Part shown: positions 34,967 through 44,252 of the stretch, one piece after another
How the letters are laid out: each line of letters starts with the position of its first letter
Position numbering within the stretch: the stretch's first letter is position 1
The notes under the pieces: model-generated
Told to the model about the DNA's origin: nothing
Seen by the model: the letters and a program-made list of their open reading frames with translations, nothing else
Databases searched by the model: none
Made by a program: the position numbers and the translations under genes
Source of the DNA: JACCZX01 sp963710675
Lineage (GTDB): Bacteria; Pseudomonadota; Gammaproteobacteria; Burkholderiales; Burkholderiaceae_F
Length of the DNA: 64,000 nucleotides
Reading direction: 5' to 3'
Assembly: GCA_963710675.1 (NCBI GenBank)
Contig: CAVQBE010000002.1
Location: 186,001-250,000, forward strand

Positions 34967-37378
34967 ATGACGACCCAGATTCTCCCGCCGGAAACCACAA
35001 CGCTCCCATTGCTGCCGCTGCGCGATGTCGTTGTTTTCCCGCACATGGTCATTCCGCTGTTCGTGGGACGCCCGAAGTCGATCAAGGCGCTCGAAGCTGC
35101 GATGGAGGCCGGCAAAAGCATCATGCTGGTCGCGCAGAAAAACGCTGCGAAGGATGAGCCCGAAGCCGAAGACATTTACGAGATCGGCTGCGTAGCGAAC
35201 ATTCTGCAGATGCTGAAGCTGCCCGACGGCACCGTGAAGGTGCTGGTTGAGGGTGCGCAGCGCGCTCGCATCGAACGCATCGTTGACGGACCCGCGCATT
35301 TCACGGCCGACGTGCTGCCGATCGTGCCGGATCACCAATCGACTGCCGAATCCGAGGCGCTTCGCCGCGCGATCGTCACGCAGTTCGATCAGTACGTAAA
35401 GCTGAACAAGAAGATTCCGGCTGAGATTCTGACGTCGATTGCCGGAATCGATGAGGCGGGACGTCTGGCCGACACGATCGCGGCGCATCTGCCGTTGAAG
35501 CTCGAGCAGAAACAGAAGGTTCTCGAGATGTTCGGAATCAACGAGCGCCTTGAGCACTTACTGGCGCAGCTTGAAGCCGAGATCGACATTCTGCAGGTCG
35601 AAAAGCGCATCCGCGGTCGCGTAAAGCGGCAGATGGAGAAGAGCCAGCGCGAGTACTACCTGAACGAACAGGTCAAGGCGATCCAGAAGGAACTGGGCGA
35701 AGGCGAAGAGGGCGCTGATCTCGAGGAGCTCGAGAAGAAAATCAAGGCGGCTCGTATGCCGAAGGCCGCGCGCGACAAGGCCACGTCCGAATTGAAGAAG
35801 CTGAAGCTGATGTCACCAATGTCGGCCGAAGCGACCGTCGTTCGTAACTACCTCGACACGCTGATCGGCTTGCCGTGGAAGAAGCGCAGCCGGATCAACA
35901 ACGATCTGGGCAACGCCGAGAAGGTGTTGAATGATGACCACTACGGTCTGGAGAAGGTGAAGGACAGAATTCTCGAATACCTGGCCGTACAACAGCGCGT
36001 CGACAAGCTAAAAGCGCCGATTCTGTGTCTGGTCGGGCCTCCGGGCGTCGGCAAGACCTCGCTCGGGCAATCGGTTGCGCGCGCGACGAATCGTAAGTTC
36101 ATCCGCATGGCGCTTGGCGGCGTGCGCGACGAGGCCGAGATTCGCGGTCATCGCCGGACGTACATCGGCTCGATGCCTGGCAAGATCCTGCAGAGTCTCG
36201 GCAAGGCAGGCGTACGCAACCCGCTGTTTCTGCTCGATGAAGTCGACAAGATGGGCATGGACTTCCGCGGTGATCCGGCGTCGGCCCTGCTCGAAGTGCT
36301 CGATCCCGAGCAGAACCATACTTTCCAGGATCACTACGTCGAGGTCGATTTCGATCTGTCGGACGTAATGTTCGTGGCTACCAGCAACACGATGAACATC
36401 CCGCCGGCGCTGCTCGACCGGATGGAAGTGATCCGCCTGTCGGGTTACACCGAGGAAGAAAAGGTGCACATCGCCTTGCAACATCTGCTGCCGAAGCAGA
36501 TGAAGACGAATGGGCTCAAAAGTGGCGAGCTTTCGATTGCCGAAAGTGCGATTCGGGACATCATTCGTTATTACACGCGTGAAGCCGGGGTGCGCTCGCT
36601 TGAGCGCGAGATCAGCAAAATCTGCCGCAAGGTGGTCAAGCAACTGCTGCTGAAGAAACAGGATAAGCGTGTGCAGGTAACCGCTCGCAATCTCGACAAA
36701 TTCCTCGGCGTGCGGCGTTACACATTCGGCGTGGCCGAAAAAGAAAATCAGGTCGGGCAGGTCACCGGGCTCGCGTGGACCGAAGTCGGCGGTGATTTGC
36801 TGACGATCGAGGTGGCAACGATGCCGGGCAAGGCCAACGTGCACCGCACTGGCTCGCTAGGTGACGTAATGAAAGAATCAGTCGAGGCAGCTCGCTCCGT
36901 GATGCGCGCGCGCGCGCGTCGCCTCGGAATTCGTGACGAGGTTTTTGAGAAAACCGACATTCACGTGCATTTCCCGGAGGGCGCGACACCGAAGGATGGG
37001 CCATCGGCCGGCATTGCGATCACGACGGCGCTGATATCCGCGGTTAGCGGTATTCCGGTGCGAGCCGACGTCGCTATGACAGGCGAGATCACGCTGCGCG
37101 GTGAAGTACTTGCGATCGGTGGTCTGAAGGAAAAACTGCTTGCGGCCCATCGAGGCGGCATCAAGACGGTGCTGATTCCGGAGGAAAACGTCAAGGATCT
37201 CGCGGAGATTCCGGATAACGTCAAGAATCGGCTTGAGATCATTCCCGTCAAGTGGATCGACAAAGTTCTCGATGTTGCACTTGAGCGTCGCCCGGTTCCG
37301 CTGACCGACGACGAAGTGGCCGCCGCGCCGGCCAAGCCGCCGGAGCCGCCGGTGGTCGGTGAGGTAGTCAAGCATTAG
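34967..37378 (+). CDS. lon: ATP-dependent protease Lon
   Basis: Lon is a cytoplasmic AAA+ serine protease that degrades misfolded and regulatory proteins. I chose the ATG at 34967 (MTTQILPPETTTLPLLPLR) because GAAGGGA lies ten bases upstream; the ATG at 34949 would add six residues. Visible are the N-terminal LON substrate domain, Walker A GPPGVGKTSLGQ, Walker B LFLLDEVDKMG and the protease dyad: serine in KDGPSAGIAI and lysine in GGLKEKLLAAHRGGI. Length about 803 residues, normal. Confidence 0.96.
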   Translation: MTTQILPPETTTLPLLPLRDVVVFPHMVIPLFVGRPKSIKALEAAMEAGKSIMLVAQKNAAKDEPEAEDIYEIGCVANILQMLKLPDGTVKVLVEGAQRARIERIVDGPAHFTADVLPIVPDHQSTAESEALRRAIVTQFDQYVKLNKKIPAEILTSIAGIDEAGRLADTIAAHLPLKLEQKQKVLEMFGINERLEHLLAQLEAEIDILQVEKRIRGRVKRQMEKSQREYYLNEQVKAIQKELGEGEEGADLEELEKKIKAARMPKAARDKATSELKKLKLMSPMSAEATVVRNYLDTLIGLPWKKRSRINNDLGNAEKVLNDDHYGLEKVKDRILEYLAVQQRVDKLKAPILCLVGPPGVGKTSLGQSVARATNRKFIRMALGGVRDEAEIRGHRRTYIGSMPGKILQSLGKAGVRNPLFLLDEVDKMGMDFRGDPASALLEVLDPEQNHTFQDHYVEVDFDLSDVMFVATSNTMNIPPALLDRMEVIRLSGYTEEEKVHIALQHLLPKQMKTNGLKSGELSIAESAIRDIIRYYTREAGVRSLEREISKICRKVVKQLLLKKQDKRVQVTARNLDKFLGVRRYTFGVAEKENQVGQVTGLAWTEVGGDLLTIEVATMPGKANVHRTGSLGDVMKESVEAARSVMRARARRLGIRDEVFEKTDIHVHFPEGATPKDGPSAGIAITTALISAVSGIPVRADVAMTGEITLRGEVLAIGGLKEKLLAAHRGGIKTVLIPEENVKDLAEIPDNVKNRLEIIPVKWIDKVLDVALERRPVPLTDDEVAAAPAKPPEPPVVGEVVKH

Positions 37379-37392
37379 CGAACTCAGGAGCT

Positions 37393-37412
37393 GGCACGCT
37401 TTGCAGCGTGCC
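37393..37412 (+). terminator. Hairpin downstream of lon
   Basis: GGCACGCT-TTGC-AGCGTGCC is a perfect 8-base stem with a 4-base loop, 15 bases after the lon stop. It lacks an immediate T run, so it may be a weak terminator or an RNA-stabilising hairpin. Confidence 0.5.
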
Positions 37413-37455
37413 GGCAACTGATTCGTTCGCTTTTCGCTGTTTCCTTTTCTTCTTC

Positions 37456-37485
37456 TTGACACTGCTACATCGTCGCGGTTGAATA
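37456..37485 (+). promoter_or_regulatory. Possible sigma-70 promoter for hupB
   Basis: TTGACA at 37456-37461 matches the -35 consensus exactly; an 18-base spacer leads to TGAATA (37480-37485), a fair -10. It lies about 125 bases before the hupB GTG and after the lon hairpin, so hupB is likely transcribed on its own. Confidence 0.4.
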
Positions 37486-37608
37486 GCTGTTCAACGCTTC
37501 AACCACATTCTCATCCGCGCCGCAGATAACAAAACCTGTGAACAAATGCAATATGCAGTGCGACGCGCGATCGCAATAAAAGCGACATCAGATTACGGGG
37601 GTGCATAA

Positions 37609-37881
37609 GTGAACAAGACCGAATTGATCGACCATATCGCCAAACAAGCGGACATTTCAAAAGCAGCCGCCGGTCGAGCACTTGAAGCGATTGTTGCCGG
37701 CATACGCGGCAGTTTGAAGCGAGGCAACTCGGTGACACTGGTCGGCTTCGGTACGTTTATTGTCAGCAAGCGCGCGGCACGTACGGGACGCAATCCGCGC
37801 ACCAACGAAGAGATCAGGATCAAGGCAGCGAAAGTTCCGAAGTTCCGCCCCGGCAAGGCACTGAAAGATTCGCTAAACTGA
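37609..37881 (+). CDS. hupB: DNA-binding protein HU
   Basis: HU is a small nucleoid protein that bends and compacts DNA as a dimer. The 90-residue product opens with MNKTELIDHIAKQADISKAA and contains VTLVGFGTF and the DNA-intercalating arm GRNPRTNEEIRI, ending with AKVPKFRPGKALK. The start is a GTG at 37609. Position directly after lon is the standard proteobacterial location of hupB. Confidence 0.95.
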   Translation: MNKTELIDHIAKQADISKAAAGRALEAIVAGIRGSLKRGNSVTLVGFGTFIVSKRAARTGRNPRTNEEIRIKAAKVPKFRPGKALKDSLN

Positions 37882-37936
37882 CGCTCTTCCGGAGTTGATT
37901 GCTGAGCGATCGCGGCCAGCGACAGTGGCTGCTAAA

Positions 37937-38012
37937 GGGTGCTTAGCTCAGTTGGTAGAGCGGCGCCCTTACAAGGCGTAGGTCGGGGGTTCGAGACCCT
38001 CAGCACCCACCA
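37937..38012 (+). tRNA. tRNA-Val (anticodon TAC)
   Basis: A 76-base tRNA with encoded CCA: acceptor GGGTGCT pairs with AGCACCC, D-arm TAGCTCAGTTGGTAGAG, anticodon loop CTTACAA (TAC, valine), T-arm with GGTTCGAGACC. Located between hupB and tRNA-Asp. Confidence 0.95.
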
Positions 38013-38155
38013 AATGTTTGCTACGAAGTGAAAGCCGTTTAAAAAGCGTAGCGAGCAGGCCCAAGTCGACATTGAGGAGCGGAGCTGTATGTGGAATACA
38101 GCGAGCACCGGAGATGGCGAATTGGGACGCGCAGTAGCTTTGGAAAGGGCTTTAG
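38013..38155. other. Structured spacer between tRNA-Val and tRNA-Asp
   Basis: The 143 bases hold no gene. They contain a hairpin GCTGTAT-GTGGA-ATACAGC (38084-38102) flanked by purine-rich GGAGCGGA and GAGCACCGGAG stretches. It may be a tRNA-precursor processing spacer. Confidence 0.4.
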
Positions 38156-38232
38156 GGAGTGGTAGTTCAGTCGGTTAGAATACCGGCCTGTCACGCCGGG
38201 GGTCGCGGGTTCGAGTCCCGTCCACTCCGCCA
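38156..38232 (+). tRNA. tRNA-Asp (anticodon GTC)
   Basis: A 77-base tRNA with encoded CCA: acceptor GGAGTGG pairs with CCACTCC, D-arm TAGTTCAGTCGGTTAGAATA, anticodon loop CTGTCAC (GTC, aspartate), T-arm CGGGTTCGAGTCCCG. A terminator follows directly. Confidence 0.95.
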
Positions 38233-38240
38233 CACAACTG

Positions 38241-38269
38241 AAAAAGGCGAACGCAAGTTCGCCTTTTTT
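38241..38269 (+). terminator. Rho-independent terminator after tRNA-Asp
   Basis: AAAAAGGCGAAC-GCAA-GTTCGCCTTTTTT: a GC-rich stem with a 4-base loop and a six-T tail, ending the tRNA unit. It lies 29 bases before the ppiD start. Confidence 0.92.
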
Positions 38270-38297
38270 GCTTTATGGATCTTTAGGACCATTTGCC

Positions 38298-40253
38298 ATG
38301 TTTGATTTCGTCCGCTCGCATCGCAGCTGGATGATGCTTTTCATCCTGGTCTTGATTCTGCCGTCGTTCGTTTTCTTCGGCATCCAGGGCTACAACAACT
38401 ATGTCGATAAAGACGGGGCGCTTGCCACGGTCGACGGCGCACCCATTACGCAGCAGGAATACGACGTTGCGCTGCGCGACAGAGTGGATCGCCTAAGGCA
38501 GGGTCTGGGAGCCAATTTTGATCCGAAAGTCCTTGAAACGCCGGAAGCGCGCGCCGCTGTGCTCGATCAGCTGGTCCTCGACCGCGCGCTAGCCAATGAA
38601 GCGACGAAGTCGAACGTCGTTGTGCCGGTCGACCGGCTGCGCGAGTTCATCGCCAATGTGCCGGCTTTTCAGCAGGACGGCAAGTTCAGCTACGACCGCT
38701 ATAAAGCCTTCGTGGCATCGCGCGGGCAGAGCGAGGCGGCATTCGAGCAAAGCCTGCGCAACGACCTGCGCAAGCAGACGTTCCTACAGGCGGTCGTTGA
38801 ATCGGCGATGACCCCGAAGCAGGTGATCGAGCGCATCGAGCGCGTCCTGCTCGAGCAACGCGAAGTTCGCGAGCTGCGCTTTCCGGCCGAGCAATATGCA
38901 TCCAAGGCTTCGGTCACCGATGCGCAGATCGCCGAGTATTACCAGGCAAATCGAGCGCAGTTCGAGGTTCCAGAAAACGTGCGCGTCGAATACCTGGTGC
39001 TATCTCCGGAAACGATCAGCGGCAGCGTCACCGTCACTGAGGAGTCTGCGAAGAACTATTACGATCAAAACAAGGCACGTTACGGTACCGAGGAACAGCG
39101 GCGCGCGAGCCACATATTGATTACTCCCGAGGGCTCCGACAAGGCGGCCGCGCGCAAGAAGGCCGAAGATATTCTCGCCAAAGTCAAAGCGGCCCCCAAC
39201 GATTTTGCAAAGCTTGCCCGCGAGAATTCGAAAGATCCAGGGTCGGCATCGCAGGGCGGTGACCTCGGGTTTTTCGGACGCGGAATGATGGTCAAGCCGT
39301 TCGAGGAAACTGCTTATCGCCTCAATAGTGGCGAAACCAGCGATATCGTCGAAACCGATTTCGGCTTTCACATCATCCGCGTGACAGAAATCAAGCCGGC
39401 CCAGGCCAAGCCCTTTTCCGAAGTACGTGCCGACATCGAGCGCGAGCTCAAGAGTCAGCAGGCGCAGAAGAATTTCACCGAAGCGGCCGATCAGTTCACC
39501 AATCTTGTGTACGAGCAGGCAGACTCACTACAGCCGGCCGCGCAGAAGCTGAACCTGAAAGTGCTGAGCGCCGACAACTTAACGCGGCGTGGCCTGCTGC
39601 CGGACCTCGGACCGCGTTTGGTCGAGGCGATTTTTGCCGAGGACTCGCTGAAGAATCGGCGCAACACGCAGGCGATCGAAGTTGCGACGAACAAACTGGT
39701 ATCGGCGCGTGTGCTCGAGCACCGACCCGCCTCGGTGCAGCCGCTCGAAAAGGTTACGCCCGAGATTCGCCAGCTGCTGGAACGGCGGGAAGCGGTTCGT
39801 CTGGCGCGCGAAGCTGGCGAGCAGCGTCTTGCCGCGTTGCGTAAGGAGCCAAGCGATGCGGGCTTTTCGCCGCCAAAGGTGGTCTCGCGTCGACAACCGC
39901 AAGATATGCCGCCCGACGCGTTAAACGAAGTATTGCGGATTCCTTCGGACAAGCTGCCGCAGTTCATCGGCACTGAAGTGGGTGCCGATTTTCGCAGCTC
40001 GAGCAATGCGGGCTACGTGATCGTCAAGGTGATTTCGTCGAAGCCTTCCGAAGCGATTCCGGCCGCACAGCGCGACGCACAGGCCCGCGCGATCACGCAG
40101 CAGGCCGCTGCCGCCGCCGAATTGACGTATGCCGAAGGCCTGAAAGCGCGCCATAACGTAAAGATCCTGCGCGCCGATCTGCAGCCAAAGGCGGACGAAA
40201 AGTCGACGGCCAAACCCGCGCCAAGCGATGCGAAGTCAGGTGACGGCAAGTAG
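38298..40253 (+). CDS. ppiD: Periplasmic chaperone/PPIase PpiD (SurA-like)
   Basis: PpiD is an inner-membrane-anchored periplasmic foldase near the Sec translocon. From the ATG at 38298 the protein has a short cytoplasmic start MFDFVRSHRSW, one membrane segment (about residues 12-31), a SurA_N-type chaperone domain, a parvulin domain (EQRRASHILITPEGSDK, ENSKDPGSASQGGDLGFFGRG, GFHIIRVTEI) and a long helical C-terminal region, 651 residues in all. Placement after lon-hupB matches other proteobacteria. Its stop overlaps the convergent mnmH gene by 18 bases. Confidence 0.93.
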   Translation: MFDFVRSHRSWMMLFILVLILPSFVFFGIQGYNNYVDKDGALATVDGAPITQQEYDVALRDRVDRLRQGLGANFDPKVLETPEARAAVLDQLVLDRALANEATKSNVVVPVDRLREFIANVPAFQQDGKFSYDRYKAFVASRGQSEAAFEQSLRNDLRKQTFLQAVVESAMTPKQVIERIERVLLEQREVRELRFPAEQYASKASVTDAQIAEYYQANRAQFEVPENVRVEYLVLSPETISGSVTVTEESAKNYYDQNKARYGTEEQRRASHILITPEGSDKAAARKKAEDILAKVKAAPNDFAKLARENSKDPGSASQGGDLGFFGRGMMVKPFEETAYRLNSGETSDIVETDFGFHIIRVTEIKPAQAKPFSEVRADIERELKSQQAQKNFTEAADQFTNLVYEQADSLQPAAQKLNLKVLSADNLTRRGLLPDLGPRLVEAIFAEDSLKNRRNTQAIEVATNKLVSARVLEHRPASVQPLEKVTPEIRQLLERREAVRLAREAGEQRLAALRKEPSDAGFSPPKVVSRRQPQDMPPDALNEVLRIPSDKLPQFIGTEVGADFRSSSNAGYVIVKVISSKPSEAIPAAQRDAQARAITQQAAAAAELTYAEGLKARHNVKILRADLQPKADEKSTAKPAPSDAKSGDGK

Positions 40254-41340
40254 GTCCGAGTTCCGGCCCGCGAGCAGGCGCGCGGCAGCCCGATAGGCTT
40301 CGATCGCATCGCTGTCGATCTGCAGTACTTCGGCACTCGCGGCGCGCGCGAAGTTCCGATTGATCGACTTCAGGTATGCGGGGTCATAGTGCTCGAGCAG
40401 TAGCTGTTCGACCACGCCGTTCCAGTCGTCGTCGCGCGCCAGCGCTTTCCAGTGCGAAATCTTCTGGCGCCCGTGTAGTGGCCGACAGGCAGTCGAGCTG
40501 GGTATCAAGTGCATCGGGGTCGCGCTCGAAATGCTCGTACTCACCACGCAACAAGCGAATTCGAGCGTGCAGCGGAACCTCCAGCCGCACGCAGTCCGAC
40601 TCGCGCATCAACTTCAACAGCCCGTCCGGAATTCGCAGCTCGCCAATTTTGCGGCTTTCGGACTCGACATACACCACGCGGGCCGGATCGAAGGAGCGGA
40701 GCGCGGACCAGAGTCGCGTTTCAAACATTTTTTGCGATGGCTGCGGTTGTGTGGGCAGGCCGCCGAGCACCGACCCGCGATGATGGGCGAGGGCCTCGAG
40801 GTCCAGCACCTGCGCACCCTGCGCGCTGAGCTGCTGCAGCAGACGGCTCTTGCCGCTGCCCGTCGTTCCGCAGATGACACGAAGCGATAAACGTGCGGGC
40901 ATAGTGGCCAGGTCAGTCAGTATGGTTCTTCGATACGCGCGATAGCCGCCTTGAAGTTGACGCGCATGCCAGCCGACCGATCGCAGAATGTGCGTCATCG
41001 CACCGCTGCGGTTGCCACCCCGCCAGCAATAAACGAGAGGCCGCCATGTCTTCGGCATCGAGTGAAACAGAGTTTCGAGATGCATCGCGATGTTGCGCGA
41101 GACGTAAGCAGCGCCTCGACGGCGTGCCTCGAATGAGGACTGCTGGCGATCCATCGTTCCCACTTCGACGCGCTCAGTATTCGTAAGCACCGGGCAACTG
41201 ATCGCGCCGGGGAGGTGATCGATCGCAAATTCAGCTTCGGTGCGAACGTCAATCAGCGAATCGAACTGCGACAGTCGCGCCAACGCATCTGACGCCGAGA
41301 TCACGCTGCGATCGAAGGTATTCCATGCGCCGGCAGTCAT
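40236..41340 (-). CDS. mnmH: tRNA 2-selenouridine synthase MnmH/SelU, one frameshift
   Basis: MnmH exchanges sulfur for selenium at wobble 2-thiouridine in tRNA via a geranylated intermediate. The N-terminal rhodanese domain has the active cysteine in LVYCWRGGNRSGAM; a P-loop follows (CGTTGSGKSRLLQQL). The frame breaks near 40481, where one extra base interrupts LSALHGRQKISHWKALA, and the rest of the protein (ALARDDDWNGVVEQLLLEHYDP) is in the next frame. Length about 367 residues, normal. Selenophosphate synthetase SelD would be needed and is not in this window. It converges with ppiD and is followed upstream by tesA on the same strand. Confidence 0.88.
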
Positions 41341-42059
41341 TGCACCGTCTGCACTGCTTTTGCGGACGCTTTCGTTGACCCCCGCGCTACGATCATCGGT
41401 TCAAGCGCGGCCCAAACCGTTTGCAGAATTCTGGTCTGGGCCTGTGCGCTCGGATGGATTCGGTCGGCTTGAAAGAAATCCGCCGAATCCGAAAAGCCTT
41501 CGAGTAGGAAGGGTACGAGCGCGGTACGGTGCTGCTTCGCGACGTTTTCGAACGCGCCGTAAAAGCGCTCGGTGTATTCACGCCCGTAGTTGGGTGGGAT
41601 CCGAATGCCAGCCACGAGGACGCGCGCGCCCGCGGCCTGGCTTGCGCGGATCATCGCCGACAGGTTGTCCTGCATTCTTGCAACTGGCAGTCCGCGCAGC
41701 CCATCGTTGCCCCCGAGCTCGATGATGACGATCGATGGTTGATGCTGCTTCAGCAGCAAAGGCAGTCGCGAACGTCCACCGCTGGTGGTCTCACCGCTGA
41801 TGCTCGCATTGACCACCGTATACTTCGATCCGTTTTGCTGCAATTGATTTGCCAGCAGCTGTACCCACCCTTGGCCACGCTGTAATCCGTATTCCGCTGA
41901 CAGGCTGTCGCCGAGCACGAGGATCACCGGGCGCTCGATGCTGGCAGTTGCCTTGGTCGCACTCGAACTCACCGCGCCGGACGCTGGCGCATTTGATCCC
42001 ACGGCGCACAGCGCGAATGCCAACGAAGCAATCGAATGAATCAGGAAAGTTCGGCGCAC
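41337..42059 (-). CDS. tesA: Arylesterase / multifunctional acyl-CoA thioesterase I (SGNH hydrolase)
   Basis: A secreted GDSL-type lipolytic enzyme. From the GTG at 42059 it has a signal peptide (SIASLAFALCAVGSNA) and a 240-residue SGNH hydrolase: block I VLGDSLSAEYGLQRG (nucleophile serine), block II glycine and block III GGNDGLRGLP, block V DRIHPSAQAQTRI (catalytic Asp and His). It lies divergent from an ABC ATPase with only three bases between start codons, the tesA/ybbA arrangement of E. coli. Its stop overlaps the mnmH start by four bases. Confidence 0.88.
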   Translation of the reverse strand: MRRTFLIHSIASLAFALCAVGSNAPASGAVSSSATKATASIERPVILVLGDSLSAEYGLQRGQGWVQLLANQLQQNGSKYTVVNASISGETTSGGRSRLPLLLKQHQPSIVIIELGGNDGLRGLPVARMQDNLSAMIRASQAAGARVLVAGIRIPPNYGREYTERFYGAFENVAKQHRTALVPFLLEGFSDSADFFQADRIHPSAQAQTRILQTVWAALEPMIVARGSTKASAKAVQTVQ

Positions 42060-42062
42060 AGG

Positions 42063-42785
42063 ATGAATGACGGCAGGGACATCGCGGTCGAAGCGCGCAA
42101 TTTCAGCAAGATCGTGCAGGATGCGACTGGCAGCTTGACCATCTTGGATGATATCAATCTGCAGATCGCGCCGGGAGAAACGGTCGCAATCGTTGGTGCG
42201 TCGGGTTCGGGAAAGTCCACACTGCTCGGACTGCTGGCGGGCCTCGATGTTCCAAGCGCAGGCACGGTCCGCATGCTCGGCAGAGATCTGTTTGCACTTG
42301 ACGAGGACGGCCGTGCAGCGTTGCGGGCTGAGTCGCTCGGGTTTGTCTTCCAATCGTTTCAACTGTTGCCCCACCTGAATGCCCTTGAAAACGTTTTGCT
42401 GCCGCTGGAGTTGACGGGGCGTACCCCTGACGATGCTTCACCCGTCGATGCTGCACGCAATCTTTTGCAGAGGGTGGGATTGGGCGAGCGGCTGTCGCAC
42501 TATCCGAAGTACTTGTCCGGAGGCGAGCAGCAAAGAGTGGCGCTGGCGCGCGCCTTTGTGCTGCGGCCGCCATTGCTGCTGGCCGACGAACCGACCGGGA
42601 GTCTCGATGCGCGAACGGGTGAGGCGGTGATTGATCTGATGTTTCAACTCAATCGCGAGCGCGGCTCGACGCTGCTACTGGTGACGCACGATCCGGATAT
42701 CGCGCGTCGGTGCGGGCGGCAGATCGAGTTGCATGCGGGCCGAATCGTTGTCGGTGGCGCTGAGGTGTCTGCGTTGCGTGCTTAG
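42063..42785 (+). CDS. ybbA: ABC transporter ATP-binding protein YbbA (LolD-like)
   Basis: A 240-residue cytoplasmic ATPase of the MacB/LolD group, complete with Walker A GASGSGKSTLLGLLAG, Q-loop FVFQSFQLLPHLNALEN, signature YLSGGEQQRVALARA, Walker B LLLADEPTGSLDA and switch histidine LLVTHDPDIA. In E. coli YbbA works with the large permease YbbP; here no permease gene follows, since nnr converges seven bases later. The ATG at 42063 fits the family start; the ATG at 42036 would overlap the divergent tesA. Confidence 0.85.
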   Translation: MNDGRDIAVEARNFSKIVQDATGSLTILDDINLQIAPGETVAIVGASGSGKSTLLGLLAGLDVPSAGTVRMLGRDLFALDEDGRAALRAESLGFVFQSFQLLPHLNALENVLLPLELTGRTPDDASPVDAARNLLQRVGLGERLSHYPKYLSGGEQQRVALARAFVLRPPLLLADEPTGSLDARTGEAVIDLMFQLNRERGSTLLLVTHDPDIARRCGRQIELHAGRIVVGGAEVSALRA

Positions 42786-42791
42786 GCAGAT

Positions 42792-44252
42792 TCACTGGCG
42801 GTGAGGTGTAGCACGCAAGCCAGCCAATTCATCAGCCACTCGCGACGCGAGATCACCGGCAACCAAACCGACATCGCGGTCCTCGCCCGCGCGTCCGTGT
42901 AACCACGTTGCGGCCAGCGTTGCCTGCCAAGGGTCGAAATGCTGCGCGAGCAGGCCGCCGAGCAATCCAGCCAACACGTCACCCGTGCCCGCTGTTGCAA
43001 GCGCAGGGCCGCCGGTGGGATTGATTGCACAGCGTCCATTGACGTGAACAGCGATGCTGCCGGCACCCTTCAAGACGATGAAGCTGCGATAACGCGTTGC
43101 CAGCTCGCGTGCACGCGTGATGCGATCGAACTGAATATCATCAGCGGAAACCTGCAGCAGGCGCGCGGCCTCCAACGGATGCGGCGTCAAAACCGTCGTC
43201 GCGTTGCGAGCAGCGAGGCACTCGCTAAGCGCCGGACCTTGTGACAACAGGTTGAGTGCATCCGCGTCGACGACCACCGCTGCGTCGCTATCCAGCGCCC
43301 ATTGCAGTGCGCGCCGCGCTGCGTCGTTTTGTCCCAATCCGCAGCCAATGACGATCGAATGCGGATTTTCGATCGACGCATAGGGCCGAAACATCAACTC
43401 GGGCTGCCCTGGATCGACGCGAAATTCCGGCGCGCCGATGCAGTCAACGTACACGCGACCTGCGCCGATGGTCAGGGCCGCGCGCGCCGCCAGCAACGCA
43501 GCTCCGACCATGCCGGTGGCGCCACCGACGATCAGCGCGTTGCCGTAGCTGCCCTTGTGCGTGTTGCGACGTCGCGGCGCGGTGACCTGCGAAAAATCGG
43601 AAGGGTCCGTCAACATGGTACGTGTCGAAGCCTGTTCGACGCCAAGCCGATCCATGGTGACCGTGCCGGCCGCGTCAACTCCGTCGCCCGTGTGCAGGCC
43701 GGGCTTGTCGGCGATGAATGTAATCGTCTGCGACGCGTATACACCCTCGACCCCACCAACCCAGCACCCGCGATCCGCCTCCAGTCCGCTGGGGACGTCG
43801 ATGGACACTACGTGAGTGCGTTGAGCGTTGATCCACTCTGCGGCCGCGAGCAAAGCGCCCTGCAGCGGTCGCGTTTGTCCAATGCCGAGAATGGCATCCA
43901 CTATCACATCGAAAGGCTGCGGTGGCAGCTGCGTGCGCGTTGTACCGCCGGACGATTGCCAGCGAGCGAGCGCATTGCGAGCATCGTCGGTAGCAGGCTT
44001 GGCCAATTGAACGCACGTCACGCGATGGCCTGCATCCCGCAACTCGCTCGCTGCCGCGTATCCGTCACCGCCGTTGTTTCCGGGCCCTGCAACGATGCAA
44101 CTGTGCAGTGGGTGATCCGACTGTGAACTCACGACACAGCCAGCGACGGCAACACCGGCGCGCGTCATCAACGTGCCGGCGGGCAGAGACGCCTGCGCCG
44201 CTCGCTCGGCTGCTCGTATTTCGGTAACGTTTAACAGCGGCGTACCCATCAC
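42792..44252 (-). CDS. nnr: Bifunctional NAD(P)H-hydrate repair enzyme Nnr
   Basis: Nnr repairs hydrated NAD(P)H: an N-terminal epimerase domain and a C-terminal ADP-dependent dehydratase domain. The N-terminal YjeF_N region has VAGPGNNGGDGYAAASEL and DAILGIGQTRPLQG; the C-terminal ribokinase-like part has RRRNTHKGSYGNALIVGG, VIGCGLGQND, VLTPHPLEAARLL and the catalytic loop ATAGTGDVLAGLLGGLL. Length 486 residues. The frame begins with GTG at 44252 and an ATG one codon later; this GTG overlaps the dadA stop, so the gene is translated with dadA. Confidence 0.92.
   Translation of the reverse strand: MMGTPLLNVTEIRAAERAAQASLPAGTLMTRAGVAVAGCVVSSQSDHPLHSCIVAGPGNNGGDGYAAASELRDAGHRVTCVQLAKPATDDARNALARWQSSGGTTRTQLPPQPFDVIVDAILGIGQTRPLQGALLAAAEWINAQRTHVVSIDVPSGLEADRGCWVGGVEGVYASQTITFIADKPGLHTGDGVDAAGTVTMDRLGVEQASTRTMLTDPSDFSQVTAPRRRNTHKGSYGNALIVGGATGMVGAALLAARAALTIGAGRVYVDCIGAPEFRVDPGQPELMFRPYASIENPHSIVIGCGLGQNDAARRALQWALDSDAAVVVDADALNLLSQGPALSECLAARNATTVLTPHPLEAARLLQVSADDIQFDRITRARELATRYRSFIVLKGAGSIAVHVNGRCAINPTGGPALATAGTGDVLAGLLGGLLAQHFDPWQATLAATWLHGRAGEDRDVGLVAGDLASRVADELAGLRATPHRQ

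Noticed and set aside
34949..37378. Several long antisense frames under lon, clpX and mfd
   Set aside because: Codon structure of high-GC genes leaves the opposite strand open; none shows family motifs or a ribosome site.
38039..38233. Minus-strand frame containing WTGLEPATPGVTGRYSNRL
   Set aside because: This is the well-known spurious translation antisense to a tRNA-Asp gene.
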